8,887 nucleotides of DNA from Bacteroidetes bacterium QH_10_64_19 (GCA_003023125.1 PXSY01000032.1:1-8887); one strand, 5' to 3'; shown: positions 1-6,486, counted from the first letter of the stretch. Translations and numbers: made by a program. Notes: a model not told the origin generated them from the sequence alone.

Positions 1-411
1 GTCGCGCTCCGCGCCCCCGCCGATTCGCTTCTGTATCCCTACGAGACGGCCTACGACGACGGTCGATCGCTCGGGGCCACCGTCGCCGCTGCCACCGAGG
101 ATTCCCTCGTCTCGGTTGATACCCTCTTCGTCTCGGACGACTCCCCCGACGTGTACCAGCCCGTGCGCTCCGTTGACGACCTGGCATCGGTGGGGCCGAC
201 GGCGCAGGACGACGAGTGGCTCTTCATGATCCGCGACACGCAGCTTCCGCCCCGCCCCAAGCGCTTTTCGGAGGCCCACAGCAGCGTGGTGCAGGACCAC
301 CAGGAGGTGTACGAGCAGAACCTCATTCAGCAACTGCGGGAGCGGTACGACGTTGAAACCTACCCTGAACGCCTCCGCTCGCCCCTGTCGGACCGCTCGT
401 CGTCTCAGTAG
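1..411 (+). CDS. Peptidyl-prolyl cis-trans isomerase (parvulin/SurA-like), C-terminal part only
   Basis: The reading frame is open from base 1 to the TAG at 409-411 and has no start here, so this is the last 136 residues of a gene that begins before the window. No parvulin core is visible in this piece. The end of the protein has the pattern seen at the C-terminus of multi-domain parvulins of Bacteroidota: a phrase like RFSEAHSSVVQDHQEVYEQ, then a helix, then LRERYDVETYPERL, matching the family's EARG..V..DYQ..LE..W...LR.KY.V form. Such proteins are exported and help outer-membrane proteins fold. The next two genes on the same strand are also parvulin/SurA-related, which supports the call. 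The catalytic domains would lie upstream, so activity cannot be judged. GTG at 151 is an internal valine codon, not a start. Confidence 0.65.
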   Translation, partial: VALRAPADSLLYPYETAYDDGRSLGATVAAATEDSLVSVDTLFVSDDSPDVYQPVRSVDDLASVGPTAQDDEWLFMIRDTQLPPRPKRFSEAHSSVVQDHQEVYEQNLIQQLRERYDVETYPERLRSPLSDRSSSQ

Positions 412-507
412 CCGTCGGACACGATTTTCAAGCGGACGGGACGCACGAATTGTTGGTGAGAACCCGTAACCGATGCGCGGGGGACTTTGCAAGCGGGGCA
501 GGCCGAC

Positions 508-517
508 CTCGATCGAG
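508..517. repeat. 10-bp perfect palindrome CTCGATCGAG
   Basis: This is a perfect palindrome in the 148-base gap between the partial parvulin gene and the next gene, about 42 bases before the ATG at 560. Its size and place fit a binding site for a dimeric regulator. No recognisable promoter elements frame it, and a 10-bp palindrome can arise by chance. Nothing else in 412-559 stands out. Confidence 0.2.
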
Positions 518-559
518 AATGCTCTGGCGGAACGGAGTTGAGGATGGGGGTGTGGGCGC

Positions 560-1411
560 ATGGACATTTTTTCTCCCATACCGGCTGTGCTTCTTCTCGG
601 CGTTGGGGGCATTGGATGTGAATCGGATGAGCCGCCGTCCTCCTACGTCGCCCGGGTGGGATCGCACTACCTGACGGCGGACGAGCTCGATCGCAGGCTG
701 AAGGGCATGGGATCCGTGCTGGACAGCTCCGAGGCCCGTCAACAAATCATTGAACAGTGGGTGACCCAGATGCTTCTGTACCGGGAGGCCCAGCGGCTCA
801 ATCTTGAATCCGTCGATAGCGTACAGCAGGAACTGGAGCAGCAGCGGCGCTCCACGCTCCGGACGGCCTTGAAGAACCGGCTGTACGACGAGGCGGACCT
901 GGAGCCCACGCCTCAGGAGGTGCGCACCTACTTCGAGCGGCACAAGGAGCAGCTCCGACTGCGCGAGCCATACGTGAACGCCCGATATCTGGCGGTCGAG
1001 CGCCCGGCGGCGGCTCAGACCGTCCGCCAGCGCCTACAAACACTCTCTCCCCAGGCCGACTCCACCTGGAACCGCCTCGTCCGCATCCACGCCGCCGATA
1101 CCCTTCAGGCCCAGCGTCTGTCCCGGCGGTTCCTGCCCGAACGCCGCCTCGTTCAGCAGCTTCCCTTCCGCCCCGCCCAACTCGACATCCTCCGGGAGGG
1201 GGACACGGCTCCGGTCGTAGAAAGCGACGGTCGCTACCACGTCCTCCGACTGGACCGCCGCATTCCGGAAGGAACGGAACCGCGGCTCGAATGGCTCGAA
1301 CCCGAGATCCGGCGCCGTCTCCGAATTCGCGCCCGGAAACAGACCTATGCACACGAGGTTGAACGCCTCCGCACCAAAGCGCAGGCCAACGATGCGTTGG
1401 ACACTCCCTAG
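560..1411 (+). CDS. SurA/parvulin-like folding protein with eroded isomerase domain, possible lipoprotein
   Basis: This 283-residue protein is laid out like a periplasmic prolyl isomerase. A hydrophobic N-terminus (residues 7-19) ends in Cys20. A SurA_N-like opening follows (V30-A-R-V-G..YLTADEL), then a helical chaperone region (about 55-135) and a parvulin-like segment (about 138-235). The first parvulin strand (VNARYLAV) and the last (LREGDTAPVVESDGRYHVLRL) are recognisable. The middle is not: the usual F..LA..YS and GG.LG motifs are missing, replaced by a stretch around DSTWNRLVRIHAADTLQAQRL. It is therefore probably a chaperone without isomerase activity. The lipobox is poor (GIG before Cys, Gly at -3) and the N-terminus lacks Lys/Arg, so lipid attachment is uncertain. 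ATG 560 is the only reasonable start, because a TGA lies in frame at 539-541. It lies 42 bases before surA and is probably co-transcribed with it. Confidence 0.75.
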   Translation: MDIFSPIPAVLLLGVGGIGCESDEPPSSYVARVGSHYLTADELDRRLKGMGSVLDSSEARQQIIEQWVTQMLLYREAQRLNLESVDSVQQELEQQRRSTLRTALKNRLYDEADLEPTPQEVRTYFERHKEQLRLREPYVNARYLAVERPAAAQTVRQRLQTLSPQADSTWNRLVRIHAADTLQAQRLSRRFLPERRLVQQLPFRPAQLDILREGDTAPVVESDGRYHVLRLDRRIPEGTEPRLEWLEPEIRRRLRIRARKQTYAHEVERLRTKAQANDALDTP

Positions 1412-1453
1412 TCTTTGGAGCCCGTCGAAGCCCGGGCTCACTGCTCTCCGAAC

Positions 1454-2872
1454 ATGAGTCTTTCCCGGATGCGCCGTACTTCGTCCTTCCATTTCTCCTT
1501 TTCCTCTCTCATCGGTAGCTCTGTGCTCGGGACCCTAATTCTGCTCGCGGGCCTCGCCGTGCCCCGGGCCCAGGCCCAAACACAGGCTCAAGACGGGCAG
1601 GTCATAGATCGCATCGTGGCCGTCATCGAGGACAACGTGATTCTGAAATCTGAAGTGGATCAGCTGGTCAGCCGGCAGGTGCGGCGGCGAAACGCGTCCT
1701 ATTCTGAGGACCTGTGGATGGACGCCCTGCAGCAGCTCGTTGACCAGGAGCTGCTGGCCGAAAAGGCGCAGCGCGACACCACCATTACCGTCTCGGACCA
1801 GCAGCTCACCAGCCAGCTCAACCGGCGGATTGAACGGTTAAAACAGCAGGCCGGGGGCGAGGAGCGTCTGGAGCAGGCGTATGGGCAAAGCATCCTCGAA
1901 ATCAAGGAAACCTTCCGCGAGGACCTGCGAAGACAAATCCTGGCGCAGCAGCTGCGGCAGCGCCGGACGCAAAACATCAACATTACGCCCAGCGAGGTCC
2001 GCCAGTGGTTCGAGCGCATCCCGCAGGACTCGCTGCCGCGGATTCCGAAGACCGTCCGCCTCTCCCACATCGTTCGGTACCCCAAGCCCACCGAGGATGC
2101 GCGCGCGGAGGCACGGTCGATGATTACGTCCCTTCGCGACTCCATCGTCGACGGGGGCGCCTCGTTCGAAGCGATGGCGCGCCAGTTTTCCGATGCGAGC
2201 GGGGCCGGGTCGTCGGGCGGAGCGCTCAACAACGTAAACCTGGACGATCTCGTCCCCGAATTTGCCGCCGTGGCCTCCCGCACGCCCGTGGGCCAGGTCT
2301 CGCAGGCCTTTTACAACGAAAACCAGAACGGCTACCACATCGTCCGCGTCAACGCTCGAGACGGAAGCACCGTCGACCTCAACCACATCCTCATCAAGAC
2401 GCCCACCAGTGAGGAACGCACCAAGGAGTACCTGAATGCCGTCCGCGATACCCTGCTGAACGAGGACGATGTCTCCTTCGAGGAGCTGGCTCGTCGGCAC
2501 TCAGAAGATGACCGCACCGCCGAGAATGGAGGCCGCGTGACGGACCCCGACCAGGGGACCCGGGATCTGGTCCTCGACAACCTTGGCCCCTCGTGGACAC
2601 AGACGATTCAAAACCTTGAGCCCGGCGAGATCAGCCGCCCGGCCAAAGTGCAACTGCTGAGCGGGGACGAGGCGTTCCACATCGTCCGCCTCGAACGGCG
2701 CGTTCCGGCCCACCGCGTCAATCTGGATCAAGATTACAATCGGATCCGGCAACTGGCCCTCCGGGACAAGCGAAATCGGAGGATGCAGGAGTGGTTCGAC
2801 CAGCTCCGCGACGAAATTTACGTCGACGTCCGCATATCCAAGTCCGAACTGGCAGCGATGCAGCGCCGCTGA
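1454..2872 (+). CDS. surA: SurA-type periplasmic chaperone / peptidyl-prolyl cis-trans isomerase
   Basis: This exported chaperone (EC 5.2.1.8) binds unfolded outer-membrane proteins in the periplasm and speeds Xaa-Pro isomerisation. From ATG 1454 it has 472 residues, near the usual SurA length. Residues 1-41 form a signal peptide: Arg-rich start, hydrophobic stretch about 19-36, cleavage after AQA (39-41). The SurA_N chaperone domain starts at VIDRIVAVIEDNVILKSEVD (50-69) and runs to about 200. Parvulin domain 1 (about 201-300) has LSHIV at 203-207, GG at 255-256 and YHIVRV at 294-299. Parvulin domain 2 (about 307-416) has NHILI at 310-314, FEELARRHSED near 342-352, GG at 359-360 and FHIVRL at 408-413. 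Both domains look complete. A TTG at 1415 opens the same frame, but 1454 puts the basic residues at the right place for export. There is no Shine-Dalgarno sequence. The moxR gene follows after 97 bases. Confidence 0.93.
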   Translation: MSLSRMRRTSSFHFSFSSLIGSSVLGTLILLAGLAVPRAQAQTQAQDGQVIDRIVAVIEDNVILKSEVDQLVSRQVRRRNASYSEDLWMDALQQLVDQELLAEKAQRDTTITVSDQQLTSQLNRRIERLKQQAGGEERLEQAYGQSILEIKETFREDLRRQILAQQLRQRRTQNINITPSEVRQWFERIPQDSLPRIPKTVRLSHIVRYPKPTEDARAEARSMITSLRDSIVDGGASFEAMARQFSDASGAGSSGGALNNVNLDDLVPEFAAVASRTPVGQVSQAFYNENQNGYHIVRVNARDGSTVDLNHILIKTPTSEERTKEYLNAVRDTLLNEDDVSFEELARRHSEDDRTAENGGRVTDPDQGTRDLVLDNLGPSWTQTIQNLEPGEISRPAKVQLLSGDEAFHIVRLERRVPAHRVNLDQDYNRIRQLALRDKRNRRMQEWFDQLRDEIYVDVRISKSELAAMQRR

Positions 2873-2969
2873 GCCGGCCAGTGCCCGCATTTCTCGTCTA
2901 GTTTCGCCGCCCAAGAGCACCGCGTCTCCCCCGGCGGGTGCCTACGTTCCCGAGATCGACCTCCCCCCT

Positions 2970-3959
2970 ATGGCTCCCTCTCCGTCTCCCTCCGAAGACC
3001 CGGACACCCTCGACGACCTTAGCGCGGCGTACGACCGCCTGCGCGACGAAATCGGCAAGGTCATTGTCGGCCAGGAAGACATCATCGAAATGGTGGTGGT
3101 GTGCCTGATGGCCCAAGGCCACACCCTGCTGATTGGGGTGCCCGGCCTCGCCAAGACGCTCCTCGTGCGCACCCTCGCCGGAGCGCTGGACCTGGAGTTC
3201 AGCCGCATCCAGTTTACTCCGGACCTGATGCCCAGCGACATTACCGGCACGGAGATCATCCAGGAGGGCGGGCAGGGAAGTCGGCGCTTTGAGTTTGCCG
3301 CCGGGCCCATCTTCGCCAACGTCATCCTGGCCGACGAGATCAACCGCACCCCGCCGAAAACCCAGGCGGCCCTGCTCGAAGCGATGCAGGAACAGCACGT
3401 AACCGCCGCGGGCGAGACGCATACGCTCGACGATCCCTTCTTCGTCCTCGCCACGCAGAACCCCATTGAGCAGGAGGGCACCTATCCCCTCCCCGAGGCC
3501 CAGCTCGACCGCTTCATGCTGAACCTGTGGCTCGACTACCCCTCCTTCGACCAGGAGGTGGAGGTGGTTCGGAGCACCACGGCCGGGCCGCTCGCCGACG
3601 TCGACCCCGTGATGACGGCGCAGGAGCTGCAGACCTACCAGGACTTCGTCCGCCAGGTCCCCGTGGCCGACAACGTGATTGAGTACGCCGTACAGCTGGT
3701 GACGCGCACTCGTCCTGGGTCCGCCCCCGCGCCCGACTTCATCGAGGACTACCTGAGCTACGGTGCCGGACCGCGGGCCTCCCAGTACCTAGTACTGGGG
3801 GCCAAGACCCTCTCGGCGCTCGACGGACGCATGACTCCGGTCGAGGACGACATCCGCCGCATGGCCGTTCCCGTCCTCCGACACCGCATCGTGCCGAGCT
3901 TCAACGCCGAGGCGGACGATGTCTCCTCGGTCGACCTCATTGAACGGCTGCTCGAGTAG
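2970..3959 (+). CDS. moxR: MoxR-family AAA+ ATPase
   Basis: This 329-residue cytoplasmic AAA+ ATPase has the usual MoxR length. MoxR proteins use ATP to help assemble or activate partner proteins, often ones with von Willebrand A domains. The Walker A motif is GVPGLAKT (56-63), the normal MoxR form with Ala before Lys. Walker B is VILADE ending at D122-E123, followed by INR. Sensor 1 is ATQNP with N164. The family signature EGTYPLPEAQLDRF ends at 182 and carries the likely arginine finger R181. The sensor-2 GPRASQ motif (267-272) lies in the helical lid. All ATPase residues are present. DUF58 and vWA genes, which normally follow moxR, are absent; the next gene is a flavoprotein reductase. The protein is very acidic (52 D+E, 23 K+R). 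The ATG at 2970 lacks a Shine-Dalgarno sequence. Co-transcription with surA is likely from strand and spacing. Confidence 0.95.
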   Translation: MAPSPSPSEDPDTLDDLSAAYDRLRDEIGKVIVGQEDIIEMVVVCLMAQGHTLLIGVPGLAKTLLVRTLAGALDLEFSRIQFTPDLMPSDITGTEIIQEGGQGSRRFEFAAGPIFANVILADEINRTPPKTQAALLEAMQEQHVTAAGETHTLDDPFFVLATQNPIEQEGTYPLPEAQLDRFMLNLWLDYPSFDQEVEVVRSTTAGPLADVDPVMTAQELQTYQDFVRQVPVADNVIEYAVQLVTRTRPGSAPAPDFIEDYLSYGAGPRASQYLVLGAKTLSALDGRMTPVEDDIRRMAVPVLRHRIVPSFNAEADDVSSVDLIERLLE

Positions 3960-3974
3960 ACGTAACGCCATCTT

Positions 3975-3992
3975 CGGGGGTGTGCACTCCCG
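3975..3992 (+). terminator. Hairpin just after moxR, no U-tract
   Basis: CGGGGGT (3975-3981) pairs with ACTCCCG (3986-3992) around a GTGC loop. This gives 7 pairs including one G-U, starting 16 bases after the moxR stop codon. No run of T follows, so it is not a classical intrinsic terminator. It could still mark or protect the 3' end of the parvulin-surA-moxR transcript. Confidence 0.35.
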
Positions 3993-4078
3993 ACCGGGGG
4001 ACCGCGGAAAACCAGATCCGGGACTGCCGGTAGCATTCATGCTGTCGTAGAATTCTTCTGTAGCGACACCACCAATCC

Positions 4079-4109
4079 GTGTCCGCGACAATCTTTCACG
4101 GGCGGACAC
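4079..4109. promoter_or_regulatory. Inverted repeat upstream of fpr, possible operator
   Basis: GTGTCCGC (4079-4086) and GCGGACAC (4102-4109) are perfect 8-bp inverted arms with a 15-base spacer. The centre is about 52 bases before the ATG of the reductase gene at 4146. A TTAATTTG box (4115-4122), one determined base away from the Bacteroidota -7 pattern TAnnTTTG, follows directly, but I find no matching TTG element upstream of it. If that box is the promoter, the repeat overlaps the upstream promoter half, where a dimeric regulator could act. No T-run follows, which argues against a terminator. Confidence 0.35.
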
Positions 4110-4145
4110 CGCGCTTAATTTGTGCATGAAGCTGCCGACGACCGA

Positions 4146-4913
4146 ATGGATGCCTCGCAGTACAGCCAGCTAACCCTGTTGGAACGGGTAGACTTCTCGG
4201 AGGACTTGGCCGTCTTTCGGCTCCGCGCCGACGAGCCGGTCGACTTTACCCCCGGGCAGTACGCCACCCTCGGCCTGAAGGAGGACGACAGCGACCGCCC
4301 CCTCCTCCGTCCCTATTCGGTCGCCTCGCCCCCTGGGAAGACCGACCTGGAGTTTTTCATCGAACGGGTGGAGGATGGAGACCTCACGACGCGGCTCTGG
4401 GAGCTGGAGCAGGGCGCAGAGGTCTGGATGCGCAACAAGATCGTGGGCCGGTTTACGCTCAATCCCAATTATTCCTATCACCTGATGGCCGCCACGGTTA
4501 CGGGCGTGGGCCCCTACGTCAGCATCATCCGGGACCAGATGCGCGACCTACGCACCGGAGCGCTCGACACGCCTCGCCCCATCATGGTTCTGCACGGGGC
4601 CAGTCGCTCCTGGGAGCTGGGCACCTATCTGGAGGAACTCAGGGCGCTGGCGGAACGGGTCGACTGGTTTGAGTACGTGCCGACCGTGAGCCGACCGTGG
4701 GAGGACCCGGACTGGGACGGCGAGTACGGGCGCGTGGAAGATGTGCTGCGCAAATATCTGGACGCTAGCCCGTTTCCGGCCGGCGAGACTGCCGCCTACA
4801 CCTGCGGCCATCCGCAGATGATTGAAAAGGCGCAGGGCATCTTCGAGCGGGCCGGCTTCTCGGAGGATGCCATCCACGAAGAAAAGTACTTCGTGGAGCG
4901 CAACGGCACGTAA
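4146..4913 (+). CDS. fpr: Ferredoxin/flavodoxin-NADP+ reductase
   Basis: This 255-residue cytoplasmic flavoenzyme (EC 1.18.1.2 type) moves electrons between NADPH and ferredoxin or flavodoxin. The FAD domain (about 5-105) contains the family motif RPYS (55-58) followed by VASPP. The NADP domain begins at about 111 with MAATVTGVGP (114-123), the nucleotide-binding loop. CGHPQMI (220-226) matches the GNPQMV motif of E. coli Fpr. The tail EEKYFV (245-250) supplies the C-terminal aromatic typical of this subfamily. The length matches E. coli Fpr. GTG 4122 would add eight residues, but ATG 4146 gives the normal N-terminus and leaves room for a promoter at 4115-4122. It is separated from moxR by 186 bases with hairpin and operator-like repeats, so it is probably its own transcription unit. 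The physiological partner cannot be told from the sequence. Confidence 0.88.
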   Translation: MDASQYSQLTLLERVDFSEDLAVFRLRADEPVDFTPGQYATLGLKEDDSDRPLLRPYSVASPPGKTDLEFFIERVEDGDLTTRLWELEQGAEVWMRNKIVGRFTLNPNYSYHLMAATVTGVGPYVSIIRDQMRDLRTGALDTPRPIMVLHGASRSWELGTYLEELRALAERVDWFEYVPTVSRPWEDPDWDGEYGRVEDVLRKYLDASPFPAGETAAYTCGHPQMIEKAQGIFERAGFSEDAIHEEKYFVERNGT

Positions 4914-4932
4914 CGTTCACTCGGAGCACTCG

Positions 4933-4963
4933 CCCCCGTTTGGGCGTCGGAACCGAAAGGGGG
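4933..4963 (+). terminator. Hairpin after fpr, no U-tract
   Basis: CCCCC (4933-4937) pairs with GGGGG (4959-4963). After one G-A mismatch the helix continues as TTTGG (4939-4943) with CCGAA (4953-4957), including one T-G pair, around a 9-base loop. It begins 20 bases after the fpr stop and has no following T-run. It probably marks the 3' end of the fpr transcript, or separates fpr from fxsA. Confidence 0.35.
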
Positions 4964-5044
4964 ATCGGCAGATTCCCTTCGGTCCACCACGAACCACCGA
5001 CGTGCCCACTGCCCCCACTCATAATTGTTTTGCGGGATGGTGCC

Positions 5045-5605
5045 ATGTTAGGTCGTCTTATTCTCCTGTTTCTCCTCACGCCCGCAATCGAGCTGGCCCT
5101 CCTGATTCAGGTGGATCGGTTCATCGGGTTCTGGCCGACGATCGGGCTCATCATTGTGACCGGGATCGTGGGCAGCCACCTGGCCCGTCGCGAGGGACTC
5201 TCGACGTGGCAGCGGCTCAACGAGCGCCTCCAGCGCGGCGACCTGCCCGGCGCCGAGCTCGCCGACGGCGTCATCATCCTGGTGGCGGGCGCGCTCCTCA
5301 TCACCCCAGGCATCTTGACCGACGTGATTGGGTTTGTCGGCCTGATTCCGTTCACGCGAAGACGCATCCGTGGCCTTGCAATGCGCTGGTTCCGGCGCAA
5401 GATGGAAAAAGGATCGATGCAGGTTCAGTTCGGGGTCTTCGGCGGGTGGGGGCCGAGTAGTCCGAACACCCCCCCGAATTTTTCTCAGGGTCCTGACTCT
5501 TCCTCTTCCGAGACGGACTGGCAGGGGCGGAGTCAGGATCTGCCCAGTCACGCGGACGATTCGTCTCCAGGTCCCTCTGACGACCCGGACGCCTCCTCGT
5601 CGTAG
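5045..5605 (+). CDS. fxsA: FxsA-family inner-membrane protein
   Basis: This 186-residue membrane protein belongs to the FxsA family, named after the E. coli protein whose overproduction relieves F-plasmid exclusion of phage T7. Its cellular role is not settled. Hydrophobic segments lie at about 5-22 (LILLFLLTPAIELALLIQV, with the conserved P-x-x-E), 27-45 (FWPTIGLIIVTGIVGSHLA) and 74-102 (GVIILVAGALLITPGILTD region). Between them is the conserved ARREGL..W..LN loop. A basic stretch, TRRRIRGLAMRWFRRK (104-119), should face the cytoplasm. From about 135 to the end the protein is low-complexity Ser/Pro/Asp/Gly, ending DDPDASSS, a tail longer than in E. coli FxsA (about 158 residues). ATG 5045 starts exactly at the family N-terminus (MLGRLILLF); the frame is open back to TTG 4940 but those residues are not FxsA-like. 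It ends 7 bases before the convergent neighbour. Confidence 0.9.
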   Translation: MLGRLILLFLLTPAIELALLIQVDRFIGFWPTIGLIIVTGIVGSHLARREGLSTWQRLNERLQRGDLPGAELADGVIILVAGALLITPGILTDVIGFVGLIPFTRRRIRGLAMRWFRRKMEKGSMQVQFGVFGGWGPSSPNTPPNFSQGPDSSSSETDWQGRSQDLPSHADDSSPGPSDDPDASSS

Positions 5606-5609
5606 GAGG
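5592..5609. terminator. Hairpin between convergent fxsA and TerB-like gene
   Basis: CCTCCT (5592-5597) and AGGAGG (5604-5609) form a perfect 6-bp stem with a CGTCGT loop. The stem contains the fxsA stop codon (5603-5605) and lies just beyond the TAG of the opposing gene. It could act on transcripts from both directions. It has no T-run on either strand. Confidence 0.35.
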
Positions 5610-5612
5610 AAC

Positions 5613-6410
5613 CTAGCCGTGCCCGTTCATGCGGATGTTTAGGTCCCAGGCCTGTGCGAGAGACGTGATGAGCTGCCGCTCGTCGCGCGTGAGCGGGCCG
5701 TCCGCCTGGGCCACGGTGTGCAGGTCGTCGAGCACCGTCAGGCGCTGTGTGCTGGGGAGCGCCTCTTTGAGGGCCTCTACAGAGTCGTAGATGAGCGATT
5801 CTTCGGGCTGGTCGGCGTACACCTGCAGGGCCCGGCGCACCACCTCCTGAATCTCTTCGCCGGAAAGATCGGGCTGCCATTCCTGCAATCGTTCCTGTAC
5901 GACATCAATCGTGTCGGACGAAAGCTCGTCCCCTGCACTGTGTGCCACGAGGATATAGAGAAACGCCAGTTCGTGGATGAGCCCCCAGTTCTCTCCCCGT
6001 CGCTGGACGACCGCGGAGGTGTCCTTCAGAAGCTCCTCGCTGAGTTGCTTGAGCGACCAGGCCTCCGCGAGGGTGTGGATGAAGCCCTGCTCCCGCTCCA
6101 ATAGCACGCCGTCGGCCTCGGCGATGCGAATGAGGTATCGGACTGTGTCGCGTCGTTCCTGGGGCGACAGCGTCGCGCGGAGCTCCTTCATGGCCCGCCG
6201 CACCTCGGCCTCAGCGTCCGACTCAACAAACAAGGTTGCGGCCTCGACGATGATTTCCTGAATGGCCGGCTCCTCCAGGTCCTTCCAGGCCTGTAGGGCC
6301 TCGGTAAGCACCAGCAGCTCCCCGTCGCTCAGGTCGTGATCGGTGCCGTAGGCGAGGGCAATGTACACCACCGCCAGGTCGTGGGTCGTCGTCCAGTTGG
6401 AAGTATCCAT
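5613..6410 (-). CDS. TerB-like helical protein with two tandem repeat units (hypothetical)
   Basis: This 265-residue, apparently all-helical, soluble protein has no signal peptide or membrane segment. It consists of two copies of one unit, residues about 10-123 and 145-258. Matching pieces include HDLAVVYIALA / HELAFLYILVA, AW (41-42) / EW (177-178), ADGVLLEREQGFI (99-111) / ADGPLTRDERQLI (236-248) and TLAEAW / SLAQAW. The ADG....E...I pattern is typical of TerB-like domains, linked in the literature to tellurite resistance and stress signalling at the membrane. The cue here is a family-level resemblance only; no partner Ter genes are present and the function is unknown. The frame is open to 6548, but the upstream residues are basic and unlike the rest, whereas ATG 6410 begins the acidic helical protein 45 bases downstream of a good -10 box. 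It converges on fxsA with a 7-base gap. Confidence 0.8.
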   Translation of the reverse strand: MDTSNWTTTHDLAVVYIALAYGTDHDLSDGELLVLTEALQAWKDLEEPAIQEIIVEAATLFVESDAEAEVRRAMKELRATLSPQERRDTVRYLIRIAEADGVLLEREQGFIHTLAEAWSLKQLSEELLKDTSAVVQRRGENWGLIHELAFLYILVAHSAGDELSSDTIDVVQERLQEWQPDLSGEEIQEVVRRALQVYADQPEESLIYDSVEALKEALPSTQRLTVLDDLHTVAQADGPLTRDERQLITSLAQAWDLNIRMNGHG

Positions 6411-6454
6411 ATCGAGGGCAAGGGGCCAATCAATCGTAGGGGAAGATCTCGCTG

Positions 6455-6486
6455 CAATAATAGGGAACGACGGCCCCGAAACGCAA
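6455..6486 (-). promoter_or_regulatory. Promoter candidate for the TerB-like gene
   Basis: Read on the minus strand, TATTATTG (6462-6455) matches the Bacteroidota -7 pattern TAnnTTTG at five of six defined positions. A TTG (6486-6484) lies 21 bases upstream of it, close to the expected -33 spacing. The same DNA also fits a sigma-70 layout: TTGCGT, 18-base spacer, TATTAT. Transcription would start near 6448, giving a leader of about 38 bases before ATG 6410. The local AT-rich patch in GC-rich DNA supports the call. Confidence 0.5.

Noticed and set aside
428..943. Minus-strand open frame of 171 codons opposite the parvulin-like gene
   Set aside because: No domain pattern; it spans both an intergenic region and a gene with a good protein signature on the other strand.
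5020..5025. CATAAT as a -10 box for fxsA
   Set aside because: It is one base from TATAAT, but no -35 or TTG element lies at a suitable distance.
4940..5044. TTG-initiated extension of fxsA by 35 residues
   Set aside because: The added residues are polar and Pro-rich and not FxsA-like; the family N-terminus begins exactly at ATG 5045.
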